A stretch of 64,000 nt of DNA from Methyloprofundus sedimenti (GCF_002072955.1 NZ_LPUF01000001.1:2502896-2566895), one strand, 5' to 3'. Shown: positions 10,864 to 19,857, counted from the first letter of the stretch. Notes: generated by a model not told the origin, from the sequence alone. Numbers and translations: made by a program.

Positions 10864-11253
10864 ATGGCAACAAAACCTAGCAAAGACTTACAAGCATTCG
10901 ATAACCCCAAACCCGGCCGTGACTTTACTATCCGTATTGATACACCAGAGTTCACTTGCCTTTGTCCATTAACAGGCCAGCCTGATTTTGCCAAAATCAC
11001 GATTGAATATGTGCCTGATCAATTGTGTATAGAATTAAAAGCCTTAAAACTTTATTTTTGGACTTTTCGCGATCGAGGAGCCTTTCATGAAGCAGTCACC
11101 AATGAAATTCTGGACGATATTGTGAAAGTCGTACAACCTAATTTCATGCGGGTCCGGGCAGACTTTAATGTTCGAGGGGGGGTGTATACTTCAGTTATTG
11201 CAGAGCATCGCAACCCTGACTGGCAAGCGCCAGAGTTAGTTCAATTACCATAA
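10864..11253 (+). CDS. queF: NADPH-dependent 7-cyano-7-deazaguanine reductase QueF
   Basis: Reduces preQ0 to preQ1 in queuosine biosynthesis, cytoplasmic. This is the short, unimodular type (129 aa from MATKPSKD). The motif [15 protein letters not shown] contains the nucleophilic cysteine of the family (the second Cys, about residue 34), followed by [29 protein letters not shown], the QueF substrate and NADPH region. I chose the ATG at 10864; an in-frame ATG at 10825 would add 13 residues with no resemblance to the family. The gene diverges from smc. Other que genes are not nearby. Confidence 0.94.
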   Translation: MATKPSKDLQAFDNPKPGRDFTIRIDTPEFTCLCPLTGQPDFAKITIEYVPDQLCIELKALKLYFWTFRDRGAFHEAVTNEILDDIVKVVQPNFMRVRADFNVRGGVYTSVIAEHRNPDWQAPELVQLP

Positions 11254-11261
11254 TAATATCC

Positions 11262-11293
11262 GTAGGATGGGTAGAGCCCTGGCGAAACCCATC
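11262..11293. repeat. Short palindromic GTAGGATGGGT...ACCCATC repeat
   Basis: GTAGGATGGGT and ACCCATC flank the unit AGAGCCCTGGCGAA between queF and psd. The arms can pair. Sequences of this shape are common dispersed intergenic repeats in gammaproteobacteria. Only one copy was noticed here. Confidence 0.5.
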
Positions 11294-11322
11294 AGTCGAT
11301 TTTCACCTTAACACCCCTTAAT

Positions 11323-12186
11323 ATGACTTTTAAAGAAAGCCTGACCACACTCCCTCAATACATATTGCCGCATCATCCTTTATCAAGGTTAATGCGTCAA
11401 CTGACGCATAGCAATAACAAAACCTGGAAGAACCTGTTTATCAAACAGATAGCTAGCCATTATGGTGTCAATATGGATGAAGCGATAGATTCAGATATAA
11501 ATGCCTATCGTAGCTTTAACCAGTTTTTTACCCGCGAACTAAAACCCGGCGTGCGTGCCATTGCCAATGAAAAAGGTGATATAGCCAGCCCAGCAGATGG
11601 GACAGTCAGTCAGGCAGGAGATATTACAGAAGGTAATATTATTCAAGCCAAAGGAAAAAGCTATACAGCAACTGATTTATTAGGTGGCGATGAGGAACGC
11701 GCCGCGCCCTTTAAAAATGGTAAATTCACCACAATTTATTTATCGCCTAAAGACTATCACCGCTTGCATATGCCACTAAATGGCACACTACAAGAAATGA
11801 TTCATGTGCCTGGACGCTTATTCAGTGTTAATGCCGCAACAGCAAATTCGGTGCCGCGTTTATTTGCCAGAAATGAGCGTGTTGTCGCTATTTTTGATAC
11901 CGAAATTGGCCCTATGGCGCTTGTTCTAGTCGGTGCCATCTTTGTTGCCAGTATTGAAACGGTTTGGCATGGCGAAGTAACCCCCCCGACTGTAAAAGAT
12001 ATACGCTCATGGCAATATATCAGAAAAAATGCACCAAAACTCAAACGTGGTGAAGAAATGGGACGTTTTAATATGGGCTCAACAATTATTGTTCTGTATG
12101 GTAATGATGTGATGAAATGGGAAGATGGGTTTGTCGCAGGGAAAGAAGTTCAGCTGGGTGAAAAAATGGGTCATACACTGATCTAA
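11323..12186 (+). CDS. psd: Phosphatidylserine decarboxylase proenzyme
   Basis: Converts phosphatidylserine to phosphatidylethanolamine at the inner membrane. The enzyme is pyruvoyl-dependent and is made as a proenzyme that cleaves itself. The 287-aa product has the family motifs ASPADGTVSQ (about 87-96), LSPKDYHRLHMP (about 145), a VGAIFVASIETVWHGEV segment, and the self-cleavage site NMGSTIIVLYG near residue 250, where the Ser of GST becomes the pyruvoyl group. Most family members have LGST; here it is MGST, a conservative change. Length is typical. It is the last housekeeping gene before the accessory stretch. Confidence 0.96.
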   Translation: MTFKESLTTLPQYILPHHPLSRLMRQLTHSNNKTWKNLFIKQIASHYGVNMDEAIDSDINAYRSFNQFFTRELKPGVRAIANEKGDIASPADGTVSQAGDITEGNIIQAKGKSYTATDLLGGDEERAAPFKNGKFTTIYLSPKDYHRLHMPLNGTLQEMIHVPGRLFSVNAATANSVPRLFARNERVVAIFDTEIGPMALVLVGAIFVASIETVWHGEVTPPTVKDIRSWQYIRKNAPKLKRGEEMGRFNMGSTIIVLYGNDVMKWEDGFVAGKEVQLGEKMGHTLI

Positions 12187-12430
12187 GTAATTCAGCGTCT
12201 ATTCTTCCGGCTTCTATGGTCCGGAAGCAGAACTGGAAAAACTCCGTAAACCGCTCGCAGAATTGAATCCTCAGTACTTGTACTTGAGTATGGCTTTCGC
12301 CGCTAAGGAATGCCCATTCAGCCGATCAGCACTGTGCAGGCAAACTATCTGCGCTCACAGAATGAAAAAATCATATAATGCATATTCGTAAACAGATATA
12401 CTCGGTAAAATCTTATTAAGTCTGGAAAAT

Positions 12431-12567
12431 CGGCTACCAACTTAAGACGGGACATTCAATAGACTTGTAGGGCGCGGCTTCAGCCCGCCTTTAAATGATC
12501 TCTGGCATTGGCGGGCTGAAGCCGCGCCCTACAGTTTTCAATATGTCCCGTGTTAAAACGATAGCCG
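12431..12567. repeat. Large palindromic element containing REP-like copy 2
   Basis: The core 12466-12533 repeats the arms seen at 2050-2117 (TGTAGGGCGCGGCTTCAGCC / GGCGGGCTGAAGCCGCGCC). Here the symmetry continues outward: CGGCTACCAACTTAAG and ACGGGACAT on the left pair with ATGTCCCGTGTTAA and the TTAAAACGATAGCCG region on the right, so about 137 bases form one imperfect hairpin. The gap 12187-12601 otherwise holds nothing recognisable. The shape resembles a MITE or a REP pair. Confidence 0.7.
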
Positions 12568-12601
12568 GAAAATTTTAATCTAACTTGCAAGGCAAAAAAA
12601 G

Positions 12602-12730
12602 ATGAAATTATCAAAAAACACAAAGAAAATAGCTCAGATAATTGCTTTAATACTCACCGTTGGCGGGGTTATTTATATAAACTCTACTGCCACAATGAGT
12701 ATGGGTAATTTTTCTGGCAACGGCAGATAG
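12602..12730 (+). CDS. Possible 42-aa membrane or secreted peptide
   Basis: The ATG is preceded by AAGG about 10 bases upstream. The product starts with a lysine-rich n-region (MKLSKNTKK), then has one hydrophobic segment (IAQIIALILTVGGVIYI, residues 10-26) and a short polar tail containing MSMGNFSGNGR. The layout is that of a signal peptide or single-pass micropeptide. I do not recognise a family. It lies in the accessory stretch just after the large palindrome, and nothing downstream shares an operon with it. It could be the truncated start of a longer secreted protein or a chance reading frame. Confidence 0.35.
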   Translation: MKLSKNTKKIAQIIALILTVGGVIYINSTATMSMGNFSGNGR

Positions 12731-12773
12731 ATCAGATGTAACGTCCACAAGCATTGGAGCTAAGTGCAGGTGA

Positions 12774-13172
12774 TTATTTGTTAGTAAAAAATTCAACAGC
12801 GGCAATATAATCAGCGCTGATCTTATCCATCATATAGCTTACTTTAAGAGCCCTACTTTGCTGCATCAAAGTATGTAAGCCGAGTGCTGGCGTACCATTT
12901 GCCTCTGTTTTTGCGCGTAGCGACTTAAAAAAATATAGCGCAAAATTATCGATTATTTCCCTTAATCACCTAAAAACCAGCACTGCTAAAGCCTGCTTGT
13001 ATGGGTCAGCTATTTCCTGTTGTTACCCAAGGTACTGGATAGGCCAGCCTACCCTTTTTGTGACGCATAACATCACTAATACCGAAAGATGCTCCGGATA
13101 AATTTCATTAAAAAGCTGAACTTTGTCCTGCTTTATTAAACCATTACATATATTGGCAAGTTTTGTGTTGCG
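12774..13172 (-). pseudogene. Unrecognised gene remnant with two in-frame stops
   Basis: One reading frame of 133 codons, ending at a TAA at 12776-12774, reads like protein apart from two internal stops (TAA after PIQYLG and TGA after LAVLVFR). Pieces include LANICNGLIKQDKVQLFNEIY, LREIIDNFALYFFKSLRAKT and LKVSYMMDKISADYIAAVEF. The composition is protein-like (alternating hydrophobic and polar, few rare codons) rather than random. No start codon is evident and no family is recognised. It fills most of the gap 12731-13393 and appears to be the 3' part of a decayed gene. Confidence 0.5.
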
Positions 13173-13341
13173 AACATTCGGAAATTAACTGTTGAAAGGT
13201 AGCGTGGTAGTTAACAGTGCTCTCAAATTATGTTAATTACACTTAACCTGAGTCTGCGTAATGAACGTCCACTATTCAAACTTTTAATGTAGAGCGTAAA
13301 CACAGGCATTACCTCATGTAAATAACATAAAAATCATACAG

Positions 13342-13359
13342 TATAATTTGTACGTACAA
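13342..13359 (+). promoter_or_regulatory. Putative promoter and operator of the toxin-antitoxin pair
   Basis: A TATAAT -10-like hexamer (13342-13347) is directly followed by the perfect palindrome TTGTACGTACAA (13348-13359), about 60 bases before the antitoxin start. Ribbon-helix-helix antitoxins of the DUF1778 family autorepress by binding palindromes in their own promoter, so this is the natural operator candidate. No convincing -35 box was seen. Confidence 0.45.
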
Positions 13360-13417
13360 CTGCTGTATCTAAGGTATTATTCAGGAAGAGAATATGACTT
13401 TAAGTAGGGGGAATATA

Positions 13418-13702
13418 ATGAGTTCAATTTCTACACATAGCCATCGCCTGGATATGCGGATTGATTTAGAAACTAAGCAAATGGCTGAAAGAGCATCAGC
13501 TGCATTAGGGTGCTCTTCTTTAACTGAATATATCACGCGCTTAATCCGTGATAATTCACCAGGCATTATTCAGCAACAAACACAAATAACACTCTCTAAT
13601 CAACAGCTTGATCAATTTATTACGCTGTGTGAAGACCAGACAATAAAACCTAGTAAATCACTATTGCAAGCAGCACAGCAATTAGATAAAGAAGGCTACT
13701 AA
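13418..13702 (+). CDS. DUF1778 (TacA-like) antitoxin
   Basis: Antitoxin of a type II toxin-antitoxin pair; the N-terminal ribbon-helix-helix domain binds DNA and the C-terminal tail wraps the GNAT toxin. The product (94 aa from MSSISTHS) shows the family pattern RLDMRIDLETKQMAERASAALGCSSLTEYI, then a tail with LSNQQLDQFITLCED, near the conserved L..D...F tail motif of TacA proteins. I prefer the ATG at 13418, which has AGGGGG seven bases upstream; an earlier ATG at 13394 would add 8 residues. Its stop overlaps the toxin ATG (TAATG), the standard coupling of these operons. Confidence 0.88.
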   Translation: MSSISTHSHRLDMRIDLETKQMAERASAALGCSSLTEYITRLIRDNSPGIIQQQTQITLSNQQLDQFITLCEDQTIKPSKSLLQAAQQLDKEGY

Positions 13703-14208
13703 TGGCCCTTGCTGCACAATTTTAATTACTTGATTCTAAACTTCATGCGAATAAAGTATTAGATTGCGGCCATGATGAGATGAATCAGTTTTTGAAGCGG
13801 TATGCCGATAAAAATAGAAAACCAGGTTTAAGCTCTACCTGGGTGCTGCCTGAACAGATTGAAGCTAAAGGCGAACATAAAATGAAGCTAGGCGCTTATT
13901 ACACCTTAGCTTCATCAACGGTTAAGCAAGAGGATATTCCTTATGATAAAAAATTACCTGCTTATCCTGTACCCGTTGTACTGTTGGCGAGAATTGCAGT
14001 TGACAGACATTACCAAAAGCAAGGGCTTGGTCAAAAAACTTTAATTACTGCATTACGTAAAGCACTCGAATTAACTGAGAAAGGTTTACCGGCCTTAGGC
14101 GTGGTACGTGATGTACTTGATGATAATGCGTTATCTTTTTATCAAAAGTTCGATGATTTCCAGCCCTTGGATAATAATACTATGCGGCTGTTTATTTCAT
14201 TAAGGTGA
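13702..14208 (+). pseudogene. GNAT toxin (TacT-like) with an in-frame stop at codon 8
   Basis: TacT-like toxins acetylate aminoacyl-tRNAs and stop translation. The frame starting at the coupled ATG (13702) reads MALAAQF, then TAA at 13723-13725, then LLDSKLHANKVLDCGHDEMNQFLKRYADKNRKP and a complete acetyltransferase domain. Acetyl-CoA loop residues are visible in ARIAVDRHYQKQGLGQKTL, and the C-terminal part has VRDVLDDNALSFYQKF. Apart from the stop the gene is undamaged. The next in-frame ATG (13780) would give 142 aa lacking the first strand of the fold. Either the toxin is inactive and the antitoxin is what remains useful, or translation begins internally. Confidence 0.82.
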
Positions 14209-14299
14209 TAAAGCAGTTAGGTTAGTTATTTTTATAAAAATAATGGCAGTTAGCCTTTAACTAAATCAAATTGCACTTACGAGATCAACTGGGTAAGGC

Positions 14300-14592
14300 C
14301 CTGAGGTATCACCACAAATAAATCAAATTAAAGGGTTCAGACAACTGTAGCCCTCGAAGCAGCCCTATGATACTTGTCATGCGCGTTATACAATGGGGAC
14401 TTCCAGAAGGGATACTCTGTCGTCCTGCTTAAATAAAAAATAATTTCGAGGCTAAATCACTTCAACTTGCGCCCATCGTACTTAACATTTGGAGTTACCT
14501 CCGCCTGCCCGATGTTTACTAACTGGTGGTTGACCTACCTTGCCAGAGCGGGACTTTCACCCGCTGGAATCATCAACCTTGCTCGGCCGCAC
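14300..14592 (-). ncRNA. Possible 5' fragment of a group II intron
   Basis: Read on the minus strand, the sequence starting at 14592 begins GTGCGGCCGAGCAAGG and contains CAGCGGGTGAAAGTCCCGC, which resembles the 5' end and the domain I hairpin of bacterial group II introns, and then GGAGGTAACTCC. No reverse transcriptase reading frame and no domain V hairpin were found, so it would be a truncated remnant. Its 3' limit is approximate. This occupies most of the gap 14209-14643. The call rests on recall of motif shapes only. Confidence 0.35.
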
Positions 14593-14643
14593 AGTCTATT
14601 GATTCAGTGCTATTAGTTGTTTAATGCTTCAAGATAATTTTTC

Positions 14644-15497
14644 CTAAAACTCACCTTTATCTCGGTGTGCTGCCAGATTAATCTTATTCGGCAAATATTT
14701 AACTGGCAAACAAATCTTCACACCTTCTTTATTCTTAAAATAAGCCCTAACACTTTCGTTTGTGTAATAGTCCTTAATACCTTTTGAAATTATTACTCGG
14801 TAATCATCATCAAGACTTATTAAGTGCTCATCGAAAGCGGCGTCATAAGTTGCAGACAGGCACAAACCATTTCGCGGATCTAAGCGAATGGTTTTATCTT
14901 CAGCCCAGGGAATAATATGACTTGCACGATTTACTGTTTGAATATTTAAACCGGTAATACAACACGACTGGTTGTAAATTTTTAAAATAATTTTTCTAAA
15001 AACATACTGATTAGAGCGAGTTTTGACAGAACGAATAACATCCAACCCTTGCGTCCGATCTAAGCCTTCTACTAAAAATTCTGGGGGGGTTAAACTCTAC
15101 ATCAAGTTTATTAGGGAGTTCATCTTCACTTCCTTTATAGTCATCAAAAATATTGAACAAACGCTGTTCATAACTATTTTCAATAAGAAATGATTCGTAA
15201 CTTTTAAGCGCAGCAGAGCAATAACCATTCTGCAAATAACTTTTAGGAATACCGTGAATATTCCATGCACTGGCATCTTTCTTTTTTGCCTCGTCGAGTA
15301 CAAATAAATACAACTCATGGACACGATCAACCGAATCAATCGCCCATATGTTTTTTACAATCAGTGAAATTGAAAGGTCTTCTTTCGAGCATCTCACATA
15401 ACAAGTCTAAAGCTCGTATATAAGATATGGCTTTACCACTACCCGTTATATTATTGGATTGGATGAATTGGGTAAAATCTGATTTATAATTTGGCAT
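14644..15497 (-). pseudogene. HNH endonuclease gene broken by two homopolymer frameshifts
   Basis: The start is ATG at 15497 (MPNYKSDFTQF) and the end at 14644. Removing one base from each of two homopolymers gives one frame of 283 residues: the run of six T at 15351-15356 (joining FNFTDCK to NIWAIDSVDRVHEL) and the run of seven G at 15083-15089 (joining EFNPP to EFLVEGLDRTQGLDVIRSVK). The C-terminal third is an HNH nuclease domain: CCITGL, RASHIIPWAE, DPRNGLCLSATYDAAFDEHL, with the His, Asn and His in place. The fold is typical of restriction-like HNH endonucleases. No methylase or partner gene is next to it. As sequenced it cannot make the full protein, unless the runs are assembly errors or slip in vivo. 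Confidence 0.8.
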
Positions 15498-15635
15498 TAA
15501 AAATAATTGTTAAGGAACAATGAACGTAGATCAAAGACCTAATGGAATGAATGGTCCGCCTCACTTTATAAAAGGCTTCAAATGAGCCATGATGTTAGTA
15601 ACAAACAAAACATCAAAATAAAAGAGAGGCAGGCC

Positions 15636-15731
15636 ATGGATAATCATAACTCAGAAAACAACATAACTGTATTAGGAATTGATTTGGCAAAGAGTAGCTT
15701 CCAGCTACATGATGTTGATGATCCCCCGTAG
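15636..15731 (+). pseudogene. IS110-family transposase, N-terminal fragment
   Basis: The short frame MDNHNSENNITVLGIDLAKSSFQLHDVD matches the start of IS110-type (DEDD) transposases, whose first catalytic Asp lies in the GIDLAK motif. It ends at a stop after 31 codons, and the remainder of the transposase is missing. A purine-rich site (AGAGAGGCAGG) precedes the ATG. The rest of the 15498-16022 gap shows no further gene, only AT-rich sequence and the pnp terminator. Confidence 0.75.
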
Positions 15732-15972
15732 GCGTAGGTATCTTTTACTTAAAAATCTTCCTTTTTTATCAATTATAATATTTTTCATTAACGTCCAATC
15801 TCAACAGACTGACCTTCTCTATCTGTGCGTCACTCAAAATTTCAATCAAATGGTTCACGATAAAAGGGGCAGACTCGATTGAATGGATAGTTAGCATATA
15901 ATATTATGGAATGGTCGGTCCCATTTCCTGATACGTTCAGTGATTATAAATCAGCTCATCATAAAAAAACCA

Positions 15973-16000
15973 TAAAAAAAGGGCCTTACGGCCCTTTCTC
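15973..16000 (-). terminator. Rho-independent terminator of pnp
   Basis: On the minus strand, AGGGCC-GTAA-GGCCCT (15980-15995) is followed by a run of seven T, 27 bases past the pnp stop. It closes the rimP-pnp operon. Confidence 0.9.
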
Positions 16001-16022
16001 TATCGATAATCAAAAAAAGCGC

Positions 16023-18113
16023 TTAGCTTTCTTCTTTCTCTACTTCTTTCATGCTCAGTCTAACGCGGCCCTGACGATCAATTTCCAGTACTTTAACTTT
16101 TACCACATCCCCTTCAGTCAACTTGTCGCTAACTTTATCGACATGTTCACTAGTGATTTGGGAAATATGCACCAGACCATCTTTACCTGGCAAAATGGTA
16201 ACAAACGCACCGAAATCCATTAAACGTGCAACTTTACCTTCGTAAATTTTTCCTACTTCAACTTCAGCAGTAATTTCTTCTATGATTTTCTTGGCTGCTT
16301 CACCGGCTGCTTTATCGACAGAGGATACATTAACAGTACCATCATCGGTTAAATCAACGTTCGCACCGGTTTGCTCAGTAATACCACGAATAGTCGCACC
16401 GCCTTTACCAATGACTTCGCGAATTTTGCTTGGATCAATTTTAAAGGTAATAATTCTTGGTGCATAATCAGACATTTCTTCACGGGTTGAAGATAATGCT
16501 TTATTCATTTCACCTAAAATATGTAAGCGTCCGGCTTTTGCCTGATCTAAAGCAGCGCTCATGATCTCGGAAGTAATACCATCAATTTTGATATCCATTT
16601 GCAAAGCAGTAATTCCTTGTTCAGAACCTGCTACTTTGAAATCCATATCACCTAAATGATCTTCATCACCAACTATATCGGACAATACAGCAAATGCATC
16701 GCCTTCTTTAATCAAGCCCATTGCGATACCCGCAACCGGTGCTTTTAATGGTACACCTGCATCCATTAGTGCCAGGCTGGTACCACAAACAGAAGCCATA
16801 GAACTGGAACCATTTGACTCAGTAATTTCAGATACGACACGAATGGTATAAGGAAACACTGTCATATCCGGCATAACAGCAGCAACACCCCGTTTTGCTA
16901 AACGACCATGACCAATTTCACGACGTTTTGGTGAACCAACGAAGCCTGTTTCCCCGACACTGTAAGGAGGAAAATTGTAATGCAACATAAATGGCTCTTT
17001 ATATTCGCCAGCCAGTGCATCAATAATTTGTGCGTCACGTTCAGTTCCCAGCGTTGCAACAACCAAGGCTTGTGTTTCGCCACGTGTAAATAATGCCGAC
17101 CCATGAGCACGCGCTAAAACACCTGTACGTACAGCAATCGGTCTGACTACATCTAAATCACGGCCATCAATACGCTTTCTATCGCTTAAAATTGCCGAAC
17201 GTACAACTCTTTTTTCGATTTCTTCAATAATGTCACGTATCGCTGATTCCTGGTATTGATCATCTGCTGTCAACTTTGCTACAACAGACGCCCTTATATC
17301 ACTTAGCGTATCTTGACGCGCTAATTTTTCAGCAATTTGATAAGCAGAGGCAATGGATGCTTCTACTTCAGTAGTAACAAGTGCTTCTAATTCTATATCG
17401 GCTACAGGCGCAACCCAGTTATATAAAGGTGTATTTACTTCAGCGGCAAATTCATTAATCGCCGTAATCGCAACCTGCATATGTTCATGGCCAAATAGCA
17501 CAGAACCCAGCATAATTTCTTCGCTTAAATTATCTGCTTCAGATTCCACCATTAACACAGCATGTTCTGTTCCAGCAACCACTAAATCCAATAATGAATC
17601 TGCTAATTGCTCTTTATTTGGATTTAATGCATATTCACCGTTTATATAGCCTACTCGTGCTGCACCAATAGGGCCATTAAAAGGTAAGCCTGATACTGCT
17701 AAAGCAGCCGAAGCGCCTAATAATGCCGGAATTTCAGGATCAACATCAGGATTCAATGAAACAACGGTGATGATAATTTGAACTTCGTTAGTATATCCAT
17801 TTGGAAATAACGGACGAATAGGTCTATCAATTAGACGACACGTTAAAGTTTCCGTTTCCGTTGGACGGCCTTCTCGTTTAAAAAATCCACCCGGGATTTT
17901 TCCTGCCGCATACGCTTTTTCTTGATAGTTCACTGTTAATGGAAAAAAATCACCGCCATTGGCTTCTTTTTTACCGACTACTGAGACTAAAAGCGATGTA
18001 CCTTCGACATCAATCATGACTGCGCCGCTAGTTTGACGGGCAATTTCACCTGTTTCAATACTGACTAATTGTTGGCCATATTGAAATTCTTTTCTGATCG
18101 GTTTCAGATTCAC
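16023..18113 (-). CDS. pnp: Polyribonucleotide nucleotidyltransferase (PNPase)
   Basis: Phosphorolytic 3'-5' exoribonuclease, a trimeric core of the RNA degradosome. The 696-aa protein has two RNase PH domains (about 10-225 and 320-545) separated by the helical PNPase linker, a KH domain with [14 protein letters not shown] (about 555-610) and a C-terminal S1 domain with [30 protein letters not shown]. The length is typical (E. coli 711). It is the last gene of the operon, 101 bases after rpsO and separated from it by a hairpin, as in E. coli, where the intergenic RNA is the target of RNase III autoregulation. A ribosomal-site candidate GAAGGAAAAA precedes the ATG. Confidence 0.98.
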   Translation of the reverse strand: MNLKPIRKEFQYGQQLVSIETGEIARQTSGAVMIDVEGTSLLVSVVGKKEANGGDFFPLTVNYQEKAYAAGKIPGGFFKREGRPTETETLTCRLIDRPIRPLFPNGYTNEVQIIITVVSLNPDVDPEIPALLGASAALAVSGLPFNGPIGAARVGYINGEYALNPNKEQLADSLLDLVVAGTEHAVLMVESEADNLSEEIMLGSVLFGHEHMQVAITAINEFAAEVNTPLYNWVAPVADIELEALVTTEVEASIASAYQIAEKLARQDTLSDIRASVVAKLTADDQYQESAIRDIIEEIEKRVVRSAILSDRKRIDGRDLDVVRPIAVRTGVLARAHGSALFTRGETQALVVATLGTERDAQIIDALAGEYKEPFMLHYNFPPYSVGETGFVGSPKRREIGHGRLAKRGVAAVMPDMTVFPYTIRVVSEITESNGSSSMASVCGTSLALMDAGVPLKAPVAGIAMGLIKEGDAFAVLSDIVGDEDHLGDMDFKVAGSEQGITALQMDIKIDGITSEIMSAALDQAKAGRLHILGEMNKALSSTREEMSDYAPRIITFKIDPSKIREVIGKGGATIRGITEQTGANVDLTDDGTVNVSSVDKAAGEAAKKIIEEITAEVEVGKIYEGKVARLMDFGAFVTILPGKDGLVHISQITSEHVDKVSDKLTEGDVVKVKVLEIDRQGRVRLSMKEVEKEES

Positions 18114-18173
18114 TATTGTTTTTCCTTCGTATTATAAATTGGATTTGTAGCGTTATAACTCAAGAACGAGGCA

Positions 18174-18200
18174 ATAAAAAAGCGGTACAGAGTACCGCTT
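18174..18200 (-). terminator. Terminator/attenuator between rpsO and pnp
   Basis: On the minus strand, AGCGGTACTCTGTACCGCT (18181-18199) is followed by six T. It would end part of the rpsO transcripts while allowing some readthrough into pnp. Confidence 0.85.
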
Positions 18201-18214
18201 CAATTATTTAAGCT

Positions 18215-18484
18215 TTATTTACGTAAGCCTAAACGTGCAATTAGAGATTTATAACGTTCTACATCTTTTCTTTTCAGATAATCCAATAGTTTACGACGCT
18301 GATTAACCATTCTTAATAGTCCACGGCGAGAGTGATTATCTTTTTTATGTGCCGCAAAATGCGGTGTTAAATGATTAATATGAGCGGTTAATAACGCAAC
18401 TTGTACTTCTGATGAACCTGTATCTGTATCAGATAAACGGTATTCTTCAACAACTGCTTTTTTTTGTTCTGCTGTAAATGGCAT
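18215..18484 (-). CDS. rpsO: 30S ribosomal protein S15
   Basis: Primary 16S rRNA-binding protein of the small subunit platform. The product from MPFTAEQKK is 89 aa, the standard length, and carries [27 protein letters not shown] and the [22 protein letters not shown] segment. An upstream in-frame ATG (18559) would add 25 residues foreign to the family; the ATG at 18484 has GGGAT just upstream and is the real start. The gene lies between truB (83 bases upstream) and pnp. Confidence 0.98.
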   Translation of the reverse strand: MPFTAEQKKAVVEEYRLSDTDTGSSEVQVALLTAHINHLTPHFAAHKKDNHSRRGLLRMVNQRRKLLDYLKRKDVERYKSLIARLGLRK

Positions 18485-18567
18485 TTTAATCCCTATGATT
18501 AGTGTGTTATTAGAGCTTATGCTCTGGTTATATGTTTCCACGATAGGGTGTAGAAACACGAAAAAAA

Positions 18568-19476
18568 TTAATTAAGGTTAAATAATTTTCTTGGCTGTAT
18601 TTTAGCATTCATTAACATTTCACCCAAGCCTAAAAATTGTCCCTCATGATATAAGCGTCGCAGGCCCTCATTAGAGTCTTCATTCGATACAGAAATTTGT
18701 TGGCCGTGTAATATCAGATCAGCATCTGAATGCGATATATTTATTGCCGGAATAGCCTGCAATGGCTTGTCAACCGCTATTAATATTGTCAGCAATTCAT
18801 TATCTGAAGGTACCGCCTGTAATTGTTCGATAGTTAAAGCATCTTCCAGTTTGAACTGGCCTGCAACAGTACGCCGCAATTCCTTTACCGTTGCGCCGCA
18901 CTTGAGAGCGTGCCCTATATCTTCTGCCAAAGTTCTGATATACGTGCCTTTTGAACATTGCACATCCAGAGTCAATAAGCCATCTGCATAGCCCAGACAT
19001 TGAATAGCATAGATTGTAATTTTTCTTGCCTTACGCTCAACAGTGATGCCTTCACGTGCCAATTCATAAAGTTTTTTACCATGATGTTTTAATGCTGAAT
19101 ACATCGGTGGCACTTGTTCTATCTGGCCGATAAATGAAGCCAGACAAGCTGCAAGCTGTTGCTCGGATATTTCTGGAACGTCTTTAACAGCTAATACTGT
19201 TCCATCTACATCACCTGTATCGGTCATGACACCCAGCTGTATGACTGTCTGATAGCGCTTATCATCAGCAAGCATAAAACCCGATACCTTAGTTGCTTCT
19301 CCTAAACATATAGGCAGCAAGCCTGTTGCTAAAGGATCCAGACTTCCCGTGTGCCCCGCTTTATTGGCATTATAAAGACGTTTTACTTCTTGCAATGCTT
19401 TATTCGAGCTGATGCCCTGGCGTTTATCTAACAGGACAATACCATGAATATCACGCCCCTTTTTATGTCTTGCCAT
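18568..19476 (-). CDS. truB: tRNA pseudouridine(55) synthase
   Basis: Makes pseudouridine at position 55 of the T arm of tRNAs. The 302-aa product has [23 protein letters not shown] at the N-terminus, the catalytic motif [22 protein letters not shown] with the nucleophilic Asp near residue 47, then [18 protein letters not shown] and [15 protein letters not shown], followed by a short PUA-like C-terminal domain. Length is typical. The gene follows rbfA by three bases in the translation operon. Confidence 0.97.
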   Translation of the reverse strand: MARHKKGRDIHGIVLLDKRQGISSNKALQEVKRLYNANKAGHTGSLDPLATGLLPICLGEATKVSGFMLADDKRYQTVIQLGVMTDTGDVDGTVLAVKDVPEISEQQLAACLASFIGQIEQVPPMYSALKHHGKKLYELAREGITVERKARKITIYAIQCLGYADGLLTLDVQCSKGTYIRTLAEDIGHALKCGATVKELRRTVAGQFKLEDALTIEQLQAVPSDNELLTILIAVDKPLQAIPAINISHSDADLILHGQQISVSNEDSNEGLRRLYHEGQFLGLGEMLMNAKIQPRKLFNLN

Positions 19477-19479
19477 GCC

Positions 19480-19857
19480 TTAGCCATCACCTTCAGGTAC
19501 ATCTTCTGAAGGCTTGGGTTCGACTAATAGCTCTGAGACGCGCATTCCTTTTTCAAAGGAATCATCATAATAAAACTTTACATAAGGCACACTTCTTAGG
19601 CGCATGCGTTTGCCCATTTCCGAGCGAATAAAAGGTGCAGCATCATTAAGCCATTTAATATTATCTTTCTGGCCCTGCTCATCCGCACCTAAAGCGGTAA
19701 TATATATTTTTGCAGACGTTAGATCCTTACTCAGCTCAACTTCGTTAACGGTAATAAAACCAATGCGCGGATCTTTAATGTCCTGTTGCACAATAACCGC
19801 TAATTCTTTTTGCATTTGCGAGGCCACACGTGCACTGCGTTTAAACTCTCTAGCCAT
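19480..19857 (-). CDS. rbfA: 30S ribosome-binding factor RbfA
   Basis: KH-fold assembly factor for 16S rRNA 5' end maturation and cold adaptation. The 125-aa product has the family hallmarks RVASQMQKELAVIVQQDIKDPRIGFITVNEVELSKDLTSAKIYI and the C-terminal RSEMGKRMRLRSVPYVKFYYDDSFEKGMRVSELL. Its ATG overlaps the infB stop (TAATG), suggesting translational coupling, and truB follows after three bases. Confidence 0.97.
   Translation of the reverse strand: MAREFKRSARVASQMQKELAVIVQQDIKDPRIGFITVNEVELSKDLTSAKIYITALGADEQGQKDNIKWLNDAAPFIRSEMGKRMRLRSVPYVKFYYDDSFEKGMRVSELLVEPKPSEDVPEGDG

Noticed and set aside
15679-16223. Plus-strand frames (15679-15882 and 15906-16223)
   Set aside because: The first is another frame of the IS110 start region and AT-rich sequence; the second crosses the pnp terminator and runs antisense into pnp.
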